From positions 124,001 to 188,000 of the forward strand of contig NZ_QQWG01000004.1 in NCBI RefSeq assembly GCF_003863355.1: a stretch of DNA of 64,000 nt. Direction: 5' to 3'. The stretch is from Ancylomarina euxina (GTDB lineage Bacteria; Bacteroidota; Bacteroidia; Bacteroidales; Marinifilaceae). A program made the translations under genes and the position numbers. The notes below the pieces were generated by a model that had not been told where the DNA came from, ran no database searches, and worked only from the letters and a program-made list of their open reading frames with translations. Shown in pieces: positions 15,987-26,181 of the stretch (positions are counted from its first letter, which is position 1; each line of letters starts with the position of its first letter).

Positions 15987-18497
15987 ATGAAAAAAAACTT
16001 ACTCACACTCCTATTGGTCATGATAGGATTTGGTGTCTTTGCGCAGGAAACACCTGTGACAAAAGCAAACTTTGAATTGGCAGCTAAATTTTCGCCAAAC
16101 CGACTAAAAAACATGGTATACTCAACGAGTGTACAAGCTCACTGGCTAAAAGGAGGAGAAAAATTCTGGTATACGTATCGTACTTCTGAAGGGCAGTTTT
16201 ACTATCTGGTCGATCCTATAAAGAACACCAAAAGCAAACTCTTCGATGTGGTAAAAATGGCTTCAGACATGAGTCGCCTGACGGGCGATCCATACGATGC
16301 ACAACACCTTGACATCAGTAAGCTAAAATTCATCAAAAATGAAACAATTCTTCAGTTTCAGGTTAAAAGTAAGCTTGTAGAGGAAGAGGAGAAAGACGAG
16401 GAAGACGGCGATAAACAAGAAGAGGAAAAGGATGAAGAAAAGAAGAAGGATGCTAAAAAGAAAATGGTTGATAAAGTATGGCATTTCGAATACACATTGG
16501 CTTCAAAAAAGCTAAATCTTCTTGACGATTTTAAAAAGCCACTTGAGCAAAAAGAATGGGCATCAGTCGCTCCAAATCAAGAATATGTTATTTTCGCTAA
16601 GCATCACAACCTATATTGGATGGATGCTGAAAACTACAAAAAAGCGCAAAAGAATGAGAAGGACTCTACAATTGTTGAACATGAATTGACCACTGATGGT
16701 GTTGAGCACTATTGCTATGGTACTAACTCATATGGCAAAACCAACCGAGAGAAAGAAGAAGAAAAAGATAAGAGAAAAGAAGCATACGTGACTTTCTCTT
16801 CTGATTCAAAGAAATTTGCTTTAACTCGTGAAGATGAGCGAGAAGTAAAAGATTTATGGGTAATCAACTCAGTTGCTAAAGGTCGTCCGACGCTTGAAAG
16901 CTATAAATACCACATGGCTGGCGAAAAAGAAGCACCTCAATACGAGCTTCAGATATTTGATTGGGAAACTAAAGCATCTGTAAAAGTAAAAGCTAATGCT
17001 TTCAAAGATCAGACCCTTTCAATTTTAACAGCACCAAGAAAAAAGCGTAACGAGGCTGATGATGTTAAATTCTCAAAATGGATTAATAAAGGTAGCGAGC
17101 TGCTATACTTTAAGCGTACAAGCCGCGATATGAAACGTGTTGATATTTGTACTGCCAATACCTCCACTGGTGAGGTTAATGTCCTTATCGAAGAACGTTT
17201 GAATACCTATATCGAAACGCGTCCGCTAGGCTTTATAAACGATGGTAAAGAAATGATCCATTGGTCTGAGCGCGATGGTTGGGCACATTTTTATCTTTAC
17301 AATGGTGAAGGAAAGCTAAAGAACCAAATCACTTCAGGTGCCTGGCATTGCGATAGAATTCAAGGTGTAGATGAAAAGAATCGTGTTCTTTATTTCACGG
17401 GTAATGCTCGTGAAAAAGGTGAAGACCCATACTACTCTCACTTATATCGTGTGAATTTTGATGGAACGGGATTACAATTGCTAAACAAAGGAAATTTCGA
17501 CCACAAAGTAGACTTGAACGATCAAACTCATTATTTCGTGAACAATTCGTCAAGAGTTGACTCAGCTCCTGTATCTGAGCTTTACAACTCCAAAGGAACT
17601 AAGTTGATGAAACTTGAAGAAACAGATCTAACTCGTTTATTCGAAACGGGATACAAGTTCCCTGAGACTTTTAAAGTGAAAGCAGGCGACGGCGTTACCG
17701 ATATTTATGGCGTAATGTACAAGCCATTCGATTTCGATCCTAATAAAAAATATCCTATTCTAACTTACGTTTATCCAGGTCCTCAAACTGAGGCGGTTTA
17801 TAAAAGCTTTTCCACTCGTATGGATAGAGCTGATCGTATGGCTCAATTAGGTTTTATCGTTGTGACAATGGGTAATCGAGGTGGTCACCCGGCACGTTCT
17901 AAGTGGTATCACAACTACGGTTATGGCAACCTTAGAGACTATGGTTTGGAAGATAAGAAAGTTGGTCTGGAGCAATTGGCAGACAGACATAACTTTATTG
18001 ACATTAATAAAGTGGGTATTTTTGGTCACTCAGGTGGTGGATTTATGTCGACTGCTGCCATGTTGGTCTATCCTGATTTCTTTAAGGTAGCGGTATCAGC
18101 CGCAGGAAACCACGATAACAACATCTATAACCGCTGGTGGAGTGAAACACACCATGGCGTAAAAGAAATTGTGAGCGAAAAGGGCGATACCACTTTCCAA
18201 TACAAGATTGACACCAACCCTAGCCTGGCTAAAAACCTGAAAGGGAAATTGATGATTGTAACGGGTGATATTGATGATAATGTTCACCCTGGAAACAGTA
18301 TCAGAATGGCCAATGCCTTAATTAAGGCTAACAAGCGATTCGATTTCTTCTTATACCCTGGTCAGCGTCATAGCTTCGGAAATATGAGTGAATACTCTTT
18401 CTGGCTACGTGGCGAATATTTTTGTAAATATCTTTTAAATGATTTCAGATCATCAGCTGATTATGTAGAAATGCAAAAGGATCTGCCTAAGAAGTAG
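15987..18497 (+). CDS. S9-family dipeptidyl peptidase IV-like protease
   Basis: An 836-residue exported serine peptidase with signal peptide ending VFAQ. Residues about 60-540 form the DPP-IV-type beta-propeller, and the last 280 residues an alpha/beta hydrolase with the triad Ser682 (GHSGGG), Asp763 or Asp764 (GDIDDNVHP) and His795 (PGQRHSF). DPP-IV enzymes remove dipeptides, usually Xaa-Pro, in peptide scavenging. A Lys/Glu/Asp-rich insert at about residues 130-160 interrupts the propeller. Such inserts are also present in the tricorn-like protease at 51133. It is a single-gene unit with its own terminator. Confidence 0.92.
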   Translation: MKKNLLTLLLVMIGFGVFAQETPVTKANFELAAKFSPNRLKNMVYSTSVQAHWLKGGEKFWYTYRTSEGQFYYLVDPIKNTKSKLFDVVKMASDMSRLTGDPYDAQHLDISKLKFIKNETILQFQVKSKLVEEEEKDEEDGDKQEEEKDEEKKKDAKKKMVDKVWHFEYTLASKKLNLLDDFKKPLEQKEWASVAPNQEYVIFAKHHNLYWMDAENYKKAQKNEKDSTIVEHELTTDGVEHYCYGTNSYGKTNREKEEEKDKRKEAYVTFSSDSKKFALTREDEREVKDLWVINSVAKGRPTLESYKYHMAGEKEAPQYELQIFDWETKASVKVKANAFKDQTLSILTAPRKKRNEADDVKFSKWINKGSELLYFKRTSRDMKRVDICTANTSTGEVNVLIEERLNTYIETRPLGFINDGKEMIHWSERDGWAHFYLYNGEGKLKNQITSGAWHCDRIQGVDEKNRVLYFTGNAREKGEDPYYSHLYRVNFDGTGLQLLNKGNFDHKVDLNDQTHYFVNNSSRVDSAPVSELYNSKGTKLMKLEETDLTRLFETGYKFPETFKVKAGDGVTDIYGVMYKPFDFDPNKKYPILTYVYPGPQTEAVYKSFSTRMDRADRMAQLGFIVVTMGNRGGHPARSKWYHNYGYGNLRDYGLEDKKVGLEQLADRHNFIDINKVGIFGHSGGGFMSTAAMLVYPDFFKVAVSAAGNHDNNIYNRWWSETHHGVKEIVSEKGDTTFQYKIDTNPSLAKNLKGKLMIVTGDIDDNVHPGNSIRMANALIKANKRFDFFLYPGQRHSFGNMSEYSFWLRGEYFCKYLLNDFRSSADYVEMQKDLPKK

Positions 18498-18522
18498 TAA
18501 AACCTCAATTCCAAGAATATAT

Positions 18523-18555
18523 AAATCCCGATTTGCTCCTTGCAGATCGGGATTT
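18523..18555 (+). terminator. Rho-independent terminator of the S9 gene
   Basis: Arms AAATCCCGAT and ATCGGGATTT form a 10-bp stem, 25 bp after the stop codon, followed by AAAATTTATA. Confidence 0.75.
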
Positions 18556-18658
18556 AAAATTTATATAGTCCGGTAATATTACTTTTTCAAGAAAAAGATA
18601 AGACAACTAACAATATTTCTACCATCAAATAGTTTATGCATAAGGATTCAAAATTGTT

Positions 18659-18666
18659 TATTTTTG
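18659..18666 (+). promoter_or_regulatory. Candidate -7 box
   Basis: TATTTTTG matches TAnnTTTG and lies 39 bp before the ATG at 18705. The -33 box is at best TTTA at the right distance. Confidence 0.4.
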
Positions 18667-18704
18667 CTTTATATAACATCACACAATACATTTAACTGAA
18701 AATT

Positions 18705-19172
18705 ATGAAAAAACTGTTATTAATTGTAAGCCTATTCTGTGTTTGCACACTTGCTAAGGCTCAAGATTACGGTACTGGAATTGGAATTAGAGGGGGTTCG
18801 GCAAATGGATTAACTATCAAGCACTTTATACGTAATAATGTAGCCTTAGAAGGGATCATTTCATCGAGATGGCAAGGCGTAAACCTGACCGGTTTATACG
18901 AAATTCATGCTCGAGCCTTCAACGAACCAGGTTTTAACTGGTATTATGGTTTTGGGGCTCACCTGGGTTTTTGGGATGGAGATCATGCTCACTGGGGAGA
19001 TGATGGTAAGGACTATACCATTCTAGGTTTAGATGGCATTTTAGGTCTGGAATATAATATCAGAGAGATTCCCATTAATTTAAGTGTAGACTGGAAACCA
19101 GCCTTCAATTTGGTGGGTTATTCAGGTGTATGGGGCGATGGCTTTGCGCTATCTGTTCGATATGTTTTCTAA
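18705..19172 (+). CDS. Small outer-membrane beta-barrel-like protein
   Basis: A 155-residue exported protein with signal peptide MKKLLLIVSLFCVCTLAKAQ. The mature part is glycine- and aromatic-rich with alternating hydrophobic residues (about six to eight strands) and ends in RYVF, a C-terminal Phe typical of outer-membrane barrels. No family is recognised beyond that. Position before two small exported proteins suggests a cluster of envelope genes, though the strong terminator at 19207 separates them. Confidence 0.78.
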   Translation: MKKLLLIVSLFCVCTLAKAQDYGTGIGIRGGSANGLTIKHFIRNNVALEGIISSRWQGVNLTGLYEIHARAFNEPGFNWYYGFGAHLGFWDGDHAHWGDDGKDYTILGLDGILGLEYNIREIPINLSVDWKPAFNLVGYSGVWGDGFALSVRYVF

Positions 19173-19206
19173 GGCACTACAATTCAAATAAATTTATTTC
19201 AAAAGT

Positions 19207-19239
19207 CCCAACTTGCTAACTTGCAGGTTGGGATTTTTT
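19207..19239 (+). terminator. Rho-independent terminator
   Basis: Arms CCCAAC-TTGC and GCAG-GTTGGG followed by six T, 35 bp after the barrel-protein stop. Confidence 0.8.
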
Positions 19240-19309
19240 CTTTTCAAATAATAAATTCTTTTTCACTATCTTTAATTGCTTACCTCATTCTTATTAAACC
19301 CATTTAGTT

Positions 19310-19531
19310 ATGAAAAATATTTTTTCTATCCTAGCGATTTCTGCACTCTTATTTATCAGTTGTGCCGAGAAGAAAACAAAATCCGAAAAGGACACATCCC
19401 AAACGCCTAAAATTGAGAATTCAGATCTTGAGGTCAATCAAATTGATTCAATAGCCAATGAATTAGAGAAAGCTAAGGATGAAATCGATGATGCAGCCAA
19501 AGAGCTTGATCAGTTATTAGACGAATTATAA
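19310..19531 (+). CDS. Small lipoprotein with acidic helix
   Basis: A 73-residue lipoprotein: signal MKNIFSILAISALLFISC (lipobox FISC), a short linker, then an amphipathic acidic helix (residues about 42-73) with regularly spaced Leu, Ile and Ala suited to a coiled coil. No family recognised. It starts 138 bp after the previous gene and its stop is 16 bp before the next ATG, so it is probably co-transcribed with the Lys/Glu-rich exported protein. Confidence 0.7.
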   Translation: MKNIFSILAISALLFISCAEKKTKSEKDTSQTPKIENSDLEVNQIDSIANELEKAKDEIDDAAKELDQLLDEL

Positions 19532-19547
19532 ATTTTAAAATATTGCT

Positions 19548-20099
19548 ATGAAAAAATACATTATAATCCTGGTATCGTTTTGTATAATGGTCTGTACAAG
19601 CCAAATTTCACTTGCTCAAAAAGAAAAAAAGAACAAAGCTAAAATTGAAAAAGTTCAGAAAGTACAAAAAGACTCTATCCTGAAAAAAGGAAAAGCTAAG
19701 AAGGATAAATTAAAGGTCAAAGAACACAAGCAAAAAGACAAAATTAAAACTGAAAAAAAAGAGCTTGAAACTGATATAGAAAAGAAAGGCCATGCATATG
19801 GTAAAGATAAAACCATAAAGGGTAAAGAATTTGGACAAGAAAGAGCTCGTCAGTCCAAATTATTTAAAGACCAAAAGGCCGAAGAATTGGATAAAGCTGT
19901 TAAAGAAAAAGATGATAAAATAAAAACTGCTAAAGAGAAAATAAAAAAATCGAAAGAGAAACTCGAAAGAAATAAAAAAGAAAAATCTATTTCAGATAAG
20001 GAATATATAGAAAAGAAAGCCAAGATTGATCGAGCTGAAAAGAGCGTTAAAGATCTTGAAAACAAAGTAAATAAAGCTAAAGAACTAAAGAGTAAATAG
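19548..20099 (+). CDS. Exported Lys/Glu-rich coiled-coil protein
   Basis: A 183-residue protein with a signal peptide (MKKYIIILVSFCIMVC..., cleaved near SLAQ) and a mature part almost wholly composed of Lys, Glu, Asp and Ala in long helical heptads. It is very basic at first and then mixed, and has no enzymatic motif. The preceding lipoprotein ends with a matching acidic helix, so the two could interact through coiled coils; that is inference. The run of A-rich codons makes base composition extreme, but the frame is clean and has a signal peptide, supporting a real gene. Confidence 0.72.
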   Translation: MKKYIIILVSFCIMVCTSQISLAQKEKKNKAKIEKVQKVQKDSILKKGKAKKDKLKVKEHKQKDKIKTEKKELETDIEKKGHAYGKDKTIKGKEFGQERARQSKLFKDQKAEELDKAVKEKDDKIKTAKEKIKKSKEKLERNKKEKSISDKEYIEKKAKIDRAEKSVKDLENKVNKAKELKSK

Positions 20100-20118
20100 A
20101 ATCTCCCCAAAGACTAAA

Positions 20119-20156
20119 AATAATCCCAAGCTGAATAAAATCAGATTGGGATTATT
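20119..20156. terminator. Bidirectional terminator
   Basis: Arms AATAATCCCAA and TTGGGATTATT with short inner pairing (CTGA/TCAG), between converging genes ending at 20099 and 20182. Confidence 0.85.
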
Positions 20157-20181
20157 TTATTTCTATCAAACTAGAATTAAA

Positions 20182-23100
20182 CTACATATTCCTACGGTAC
20201 TTACCACCTACTTCGAAGAGTGCATGGGTAATTTGACCGATAGAACAGTACTTAGCAGATTCCATTAAAGTATCAAATAAGTTATGATTAGATATAGCTT
20301 TCTCTTTAAGAGACTTAAGAGTCAGCTTAGCTTCCTCATCATAGGTCTTATGTAAGTCTTCAATCGTACTAATTTGGTAATGCTTTTCCTCTTCAGTAGC
20401 TCTAATCACCTCCTCAGGGATGATTGTGGGTGAGCCTGTACTTGACAGAAACGTATTCACGCCAATAATGGGCAAACCACCCGAATTCTTAAGTCTTTCA
20501 TAGTATAAAGATTCCTCCTGTATCTTATTTCGCTGATACATGGTTTCCATAGCACCCAACACACCGCCACGTTCATTAATTCTATCAAACTCAAGCAAAA
20601 CAGCCTCTTCAACCAAATCGGTCAGCTCCTCAATAATAAAGGAGCCCTGCATTGGGTTCTCATTAATCGCCAAACCTAATTCCCGATTAATAATCAACTG
20701 AATAGCCATGGCACGACGAACAGATTCCTCTGTAGGAGTCGTTAAAGCCTCATCGTAGGCATTTGTATGTAATGAATTACAATTGTCGTAAATCGCATAA
20801 AGAGCCTGCAAAGTCGTTCTAATATCATTAAAATCCATTTCTTGAGCATGAAGGGATCGTCCTGAGGTCTGAATATGGTATTTCAGCTTCTGAGAGCGCT
20901 CGTCAGCCCCATACTTATATTTCATGGCCTTTGCCCAGATCAGACGAGCAACACGTCCTAAAACGGCATATTCCGCGTCTATGCCATTTGAGAAGAAAAA
21001 TGATAAATTAGGTGCAAAAGCATTAATATCCATGCCTCGCGACAAATAATACTCCACATAGGTAAAACCATTTGATAAGGTGAAAGCCAATTGACTGATC
21101 GGGTTAGCTCCAGCTTCAGCAATATGGTAACCCGAAATAGATACAGAATAAAAGTTTCTTACCTCATGATCGATAAAATAAGCTTGAAGATCTCCCATTA
21201 GCTTTAATGAGAAATCTGTAGAGAAAATACAGGTATTCTGCGCCTGGTCTTCCTTAAGGATATCCGCCTGAATTGTACCTCGAACACGGCAAATCGTTTC
21301 AGCCTTAATGTTCTGATAAACCGCAGATGGTAAAACCATATCTCCAGTCACACCCAACAACATGAGCCCAAGACCTTTATTGCCTTCAGGAAGTTGGCCT
21401 TGATAGCTTGGACGATTTGTTTTCCTTTTCTTAAATATCACTTCAAGTTTTTCTTCAACTTCCTTCTCTAAACCATTCTGTTTGATATAAACTTCACATT
21501 GCTGATCGATAGCCGCATTCATAAAATAAGCCACCATAGCTACCGAAGGACCATTAATCGTCATCGAAACGGACGTTTTGCTTGATACGAGATCAAAACC
21601 AGAATAGAGTTTTTTAGCATCATCCAAACAAGCGATTGAAACACCAGCATTCCCTATTTTCCCATAAATATCGGGACGCTCATGTGGATCTTCTCCATAA
21701 AGGGTCACCGAATCGAAAGCGGTAGACAGACGAACAGCAGGCATCCCTTTAGAAAGGTAATGAAAACGTTTATTGGTTCGTTCAGGTCCTCCTTCTCCTG
21801 CAAACATACGTATGGGATCCTCATCCTCGCGCTTAAATGGAAAAACACCTGCTGCATAAGGAAATTCACCCGGAACGTTTTCCTTCAAGTTCCACTTCAA
21901 AATATCACCCCAAGATCTATATTTTGGCAAAGCAATCTTTGAAATTTTATTGTGAGATAAAGTCTCACCTTTAGTCGCAATTTTGAATTCTTTCCCTCTA
22001 ACCTGATATTCATAAAAATCCTCTGAGAGCTGCTTCTTCTTTTCTGGCCAATTCTTAATGATTCTCAGATTCTCTTTGTCGATTTGATCTTCCGTATTCG
22101 CTATTAATGCTTCGAGTTTCGAAATAAGAGACAGATCACTTTTACTATCAGATTGAAGCTTTTCCTTTGTTTTTTGCAGCGAATAAAGCAAGTCCGCTTT
22201 TACTGACTCGTCTTCGCAGTGTTTATTGTAGTTTCTGATCGTTTCCGAGATCTCAGAAAGGTAACGTACGCGAGAGGGTGGAATCACTTGAATCTTTTCA
22301 CTCACCTCCAATTTAATTCGATTTTCGAGTTCAAAAACAGCGGGGCAAATTTCACTCAATTTCTTGCTTATAGCATTGAAAAGGGCATTCACTCCCGGAT
22401 CATTAAATTGTGAAGCTACCGTTCCAAATACCGGCATATCTTCGAGCTCCCTTTCCCATAATAAATGGTTACGCTGATATTGCTTTCTCACATCGCGTAA
22501 AGCATCCAAAGCCCCCCGCTTATCCGACTTGTTAATCGCAATAATGTCGGCATAATCCAACATGTCAATCTTCTCAAGCTGAGTGGCAGCACCAAACTCA
22601 GGAGTCATCACATAAAGTGAACAATCAGAATGATCAATAATCTCCGTATCAGACTGTCCAATACCTGAGGTTTCAAGAATAACCAAATCGAAACCAGCAT
22701 TCTTTGTGATACTCAGCACATCCTTAATGTGTTTAGATAAAGCTAAGTTGGTTTGACGAGTACTAAGAGAACGCATATAAATACGAGGAGAATGCACTGA
22801 ATTCATACGAATACGGTCCCCCAATAGGGCACCTCCGGTACGACGACGAGAAGGATCAACAGAGATAACAGCCAACTGCAGATCTGGATACACATCCAGA
22901 AATCGACGAATGACCTCATCAATCAAAGACGACTTCCCCGCTCCTCCTGTTCCTGTAATACCAAGCGTTACAGAATTGGATTTCTTTTCTTCAACTCTCA
23001 GCCTCTCCATTAAATCAGAAACCATTTCCGGATAATTCTCTACAGCTGAAATCATCTGAGCCAGAGCTGAATGATTGGTTTTATTTAGCTCATCAAGAGA

Positions 23101-23544
23101 AAAACCGACCTCTTTACCAGTCGGATAATCACAATTCTCAAGTAAATGATCGATCATACCTTGCAGACCAAGCACCCGACCATCATCAGGAGAATATATT
23201 TTTGAAATACCATAAGCTTCCAGTTCTTCAATCTCGGAAGGTAGAATCACACCACCTCCGCCTCCAAAAATTCGAATGTGTTCAGAATCTCGTTCGATAA
23301 GCAAATCTCGCATGTATCTGAAAAATTCATTATGTCCTCCTTGATAGGAGGTTATGGCGATTGCCTGAACATCTTCTTGAATAGCACAATCGACGATCTC
23401 CTGAACCGAACGATTGTGTCCTAAATGGATAACTTCGGCTCCCGAAGCTTGCAGAATACGTCGCATGATATTTATGGAAGCATCATGACCATCGAATAGC
23501 GAGGCTGTAGTCACAATACGAATTTTGTTCTTTGGAATGTACAT
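20182..23544 (-). CDS. icmF: Fused isobutyryl-CoA mutase-type protein (IcmF)
   Basis: About 1120 residues from the ATG at 23544, chosen because the B12 domain then starts at the usual distance; an upstream start would add 28 unrelated residues. Order of parts: B12-binding domain (residues 8-140, DGHDAS with His20 as cobalt ligand), MeaB-like G-protein chaperone (P-loop GTGGAGKSS near residue 200, and [13 protein letters not shown]), linker, then the acyl-CoA mutase barrel (about 560-1110, including [16 protein letters not shown] and GKIGNAGVS). IcmF rearranges isobutyryl-/n-butyryl-CoA and sometimes isovaleryl-CoA through adenosylcobalamin radicals. It is a single-gene unit. Substrate preference depends on active-site residues that I cannot assign safely. 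Confidence 0.93.
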   Translation of the reverse strand: MYIPKNKIRIVTTASLFDGHDASINIMRRILQASGAEVIHLGHNRSVQEIVDCAIQEDVQAIAITSYQGGHNEFFRYMRDLLIERDSEHIRIFGGGGGVILPSEIEELEAYGISKIYSPDDGRVLGLQGMIDHLLENCDYPTGKEVGFSLDELNKTNHSALAQMISAVENYPEMVSDLMERLRVEEKKSNSVTLGITGTGGAGKSSLIDEVIRRFLDVYPDLQLAVISVDPSRRRTGGALLGDRIRMNSVHSPRIYMRSLSTRQTNLALSKHIKDVLSITKNAGFDLVILETSGIGQSDTEIIDHSDCSLYVMTPEFGAATQLEKIDMLDYADIIAINKSDKRGALDALRDVRKQYQRNHLLWERELEDMPVFGTVASQFNDPGVNALFNAISKKLSEICPAVFELENRIKLEVSEKIQVIPPSRVRYLSEISETIRNYNKHCEDESVKADLLYSLQKTKEKLQSDSKSDLSLISKLEALIANTEDQIDKENLRIIKNWPEKKKQLSEDFYEYQVRGKEFKIATKGETLSHNKISKIALPKYRSWGDILKWNLKENVPGEFPYAAGVFPFKREDEDPIRMFAGEGGPERTNKRFHYLSKGMPAVRLSTAFDSVTLYGEDPHERPDIYGKIGNAGVSIACLDDAKKLYSGFDLVSSKTSVSMTINGPSVAMVAYFMNAAIDQQCEVYIKQNGLEKEVEEKLEVIFKKRKTNRPSYQGQLPEGNKGLGLMLLGVTGDMVLPSAVYQNIKAETICRVRGTIQADILKEDQAQNTCIFSTDFSLKLMGDLQAYFIDHEVRNFYSVSISGYHIAEAGANPISQLAFTLSNGFTYVEYYLSRGMDINAFAPNLSFFFSNGIDAEYAVLGRVARLIWAKAMKYKYGADERSQKLKYHIQTSGRSLHAQEMDFNDIRTTLQALYAIYDNCNSLHTNAYDEALTTPTEESVRRAMAIQLIINRELGLAINENPMQGSFIIEELTDLVEEAVLLEFDRINERGGVLGAMETMYQRNKIQEESLYYERLKNSGGLPIIGVNTFLSSTGSPTIIPEEVIRATEEEKHYQISTIEDLHKTYDEEAKLTLKSLKEKAISNHNLFDTLMESAKYCSIGQITHALFEVGGKYRRNM

Positions 23545-24260
23545 AGGCTTTGTGGTTAATTCTTGGCTTAATTTGATGATTAATATACAATAAATATATG
23601 AATGTATCTGGATATAAGTACTTAACATCTAGCTTTATTACATGATAATAGCCCTGAAAGTCCGTAATAAAGAGGTTTTAGTGTTTTATTATTAGATCGG
23701 GATCGTATTTTTAATAATTCTTCAATCATGTTTCCCATCAATTTATAGAACGATAAACGATGTGCTAAAGAATGAGTTACAGGCCTAATTATCGGGAGAA
23801 AGAAAAAGCATATCGTTTCACCCATTTTAAAACAGGCTGAGTGTTTTTAAATAAGCTCACATCTCCATCTAGTCTCTTAAGGGGCAACGAAGCAAACTAG
23901 TAAGGCAAGTGATCTTATCTTTGTCTTCAAAACTAGAAAGAATCATTAAAGATGATAGATAGACCATTCCTCTATTTTAGCTTCTATCAAACACAAGCTC
24001 AAGCCTCTGGCATCCTGATTTATAAAATAAACGTCGGATATTCAGCCGGATAGACTTGCTGTTTCTCCCTTTAAAAGGGGAATCTGATGAATCACGAACA
24101 TTATCGATTTATATCATGGCGTAAGTCCTACCAATTTAATATCAAAACTGGCTTTAAGCAAAATGAAATATTTTTAGCACGATCAGGGCAAAAAAAAGGT
24201 TCTATATTGAATATAATGGGTGAAGCTTAAACAAAATGAACACTTCATTATTAAACCGTT
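23545..24260. other. Gap of about 700 bp without a supported gene
   Basis: A minus-strand frame at 23622-23825 is open but has no domain and contains the likely leader of icmF, so I do not call it. The rest contains no terminator of note, no repeat and no RNA gene I recognise. It is downstream of the LuxR-type gene and upstream of icmF. Confidence 0.5.
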
Positions 24261-25043
24261 TTAAATCAAATTAAAAGTTAGAGTATACTTATACAAGTCG
24301 ATCAGATTCTTAGCATCTAACTTCTTAATGATATTTCGTCTGTGTGTTTTCACCGTCATTTCGGAGATGTAGAGCTTTTCAGCAATTTTCTGGTTTTGGA
24401 ATCCTTTCACCAGCAGTTTTAAAATGTTCTTCTCCCGTTTGGTTAGAGACAAAAACTTAGACCAATTCTCTCGCATAAAATTCATCTTTTTCATATGCTG
24501 CTTAAGGGTATTCAAGCTGTGAGGCAAAGAATCAATTGGGAATTCGAGCTGAATGGTGGCTGTTGTTTTTTCAGGATTCAAGCTAATGTCGATAAAGGGT
24601 TCGAATGCTTCTGGAGGACGATTAAATTCGATATTTCCCTTTTCTTTTTTATCTGCCGTTATCCAATCGATAGCTTGTTGCTGCTCATAAAAAAAAATGG
24701 GGTTAAAAACAGAATCGGCTTTTTCAAAAAAATTCATGACCGATAACTGTGTATTGGAATCGCGTGCCAACACAAAAGCCAAATCCTCAACACCTGCCCT
24801 ATAAACAGGCAGGTTAAACTCATCTTCGAGCCAAGTAAATATTTCGAGGGGTATCTTAAAACAAAATTGTTCCTGATCTATAATCATTCGTTTCGCTGAA
24901 AACCTGCTGCACAAATCCCGACATAAAACCAGTTCATGCATAAAATCAGCATCAGATATACAAGCCTGCTTCCATTTTGAAAGAAGCAAGCTCTTCGATT
25001 CAATATAATCGACAGTGATAAAAGTAGAGTCATGAACAAGCAT
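24261..25043 (-). CDS. LuxR-type HTH transcriptional regulator
   Basis: A 260-residue protein. The last 65 residues are a LuxR/GerE HTH: SLTKREKNILKLLVKGFQNQKIAEKLYISEMTVKTHRRNIIKKL. The first 190 residues form a sensory or partner domain I do not recognise; they are alternating alpha/beta with an acidic patch and no receiver-domain Asp motif, so it is not a standard response regulator. It lies alone between two long non-coding stretches. The target genes are unknown. Confidence 0.85.
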   Translation of the reverse strand: MLVHDSTFITVDYIESKSLLLSKWKQACISDADFMHELVLCRDLCSRFSAKRMIIDQEQFCFKIPLEIFTWLEDEFNLPVYRAGVEDLAFVLARDSNTQLSVMNFFEKADSVFNPIFFYEQQQAIDWITADKKEKGNIEFNRPPEAFEPFIDISLNPEKTTATIQLEFPIDSLPHSLNTLKQHMKKMNFMRENWSKFLSLTKREKNILKLLVKGFQNQKIAEKLYISEMTVKTHRRNIIKKLDAKNLIDLYKYTLTFNLI

Positions 25044-25404
25044 AATTCTAAATTACTGAGCTTTTAAAACCTCAATTTACATTATCTAGTCGATTAAAAC
25101 ATATCGTTTGTCAAAAAAAATACGCTCTAGTGGGTATTTTTTCACGAATTGGCTTTTCCGAACTTTGTTAACATAGGAAATAGGATAGACAGTTAATTCC
25201 TTTTAAAATAGAAAATATATCATTCTAAGCACCAATAGCTTAATCTTTAAAACGAATCTGTTTTTTATAAAAAGAGAAACATATTGTCAAAATAATAAAA
25301 GTCTTAAATGGACAATGAGCTTACAAATACAAAATAGCAGACGGCCGAACAGAACAAGATGAGTTATTAGATTGAAAAGGCTAAGTAAGAAGCAACAAGA
25401 CTTA
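25044..25404. other. AT-rich promoter region of the regulator gene
   Basis: About 360 bp with no supported gene, lying between the start of the LuxR-type gene and the 21-bp repeat array. It probably holds the promoter of the regulator. I see no clear box pair. Confidence 0.4.
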
Positions 25405-25772
25405 GGCTTCAGAAGGTAAAGCTTCGGCTTCAGATTGTAAAGCTTCGGCTTCAGATTGTAAAGCTTCAGCTTCAGATTGTAAAGCTTCGGCTTCAGATTG
25501 TAAAGCTTCGGCTTCAGATTGTAAAGCTTCGGCTTCAGATTGTAAAGCTTCAGCTTCAGATTGTAAAGCTTCAGCTTCAGATTGTAAAGCTTCGGCTTCA
25601 GATTGTAAAGCTTCGGCTTCAGATTGTAAAGCTTCGGCTTCAGATTGTAAAGCTTCGGCTTCAGATTGTAAAGCTTCGGCTTCAGATTGTAAAGCTTCGG
25701 CTTCAGATTGTAAAGCTTCAGCTTCAGATTGTAAAGCTTCGGCTTCAGATTGTAAAGCTTTACAATCTGAAG
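25405..25772 (-). repeat. 21-bp tandem array (heptad LQSEAEA on minus strand)
   Basis: About seventeen copies of a 21-bp unit (TTCAGATTGTAAAGCTTCGGC, with a few CGG/CAG changes). Several frames are open through it; the most protein-like is on the minus strand, reading LQSEAEA sixteen times and stopping at 25402 right at the array edge. That frame could start at a TTG (25782) or GTG (25785), but has no ATG, so coding is uncertain. The array ends in an inverted half unit that makes a palindrome (25743-25772). It has no spacers and so is not a CRISPR. Confidence 0.85.
25743..25772. repeat. Palindrome ending the 21-bp array
   Basis: The last repeat unit is followed by its own reverse complement, giving a perfect 30-bp palindrome centred on AAGCTT (arms CTTCAGATTGTAAAG). 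It can form a long hairpin and marks a precise end of the array. Such an inverted half unit suggests template switching, foldback or an array end recognised by an enzyme. Confidence 0.85.
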
Positions 25773-26181
25773 AATACAACACATCTAAATAGAATAGGCA
25801 TGCTGAACACTCTAGTAAGAAACAACTGATTGACAGAGAGAAAATCCCTAAAAACGCTACTGATTTTCGGATTTACCTAAAAGTCAGTTGATCAGAAATA
25901 TAGGAGAAGTCAGACGAATTTCTCAAGAATGAAGACGGAATACTAATCGGAATCTTTTATAAACTTAAATGATTGATGCTATGGAAGTTTATGATCCTAA
26001 AGAGAAAAAACCACCCTAAAATGGCACTTGAGTAAGGAGCAAATCCTTAAGAATATGTCTTTTAATTATTCAAATAAGAATAGAGACTTATGCGGATAAA
26101 AATCAACAGCTTATACATGATATAAACCAGCTGACAATAAAATTTAAATTAATATGAATTGTCAGCAAAAAACCATCTGAT
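25773..26181. other. Gap between the array and orphan gene
   Basis: About 410 bp of AT-rich sequence with no supported gene. Short stretches look like decayed coding sequence but no frame is long. The corresponding gap before the gene at 3102 has about the same length. Confidence 0.35.

Noticed and set aside
23622-23825. 67-residue minus-strand frame before icmF
   Set aside because: Overlaps the icmF leader, lacks domain features.
2335-25772. CRISPR arrays
   Set aside because: Both arrays consist of directly adjacent units with no spacers, and no cas gene is present.
25287-25784. Minus-strand frame of 165 residues, LYNLKPK repeats
   Set aside because: Another open frame of the same 21-bp array; the ATG lies in the palindromic end and the frame has no non-repeat domain.
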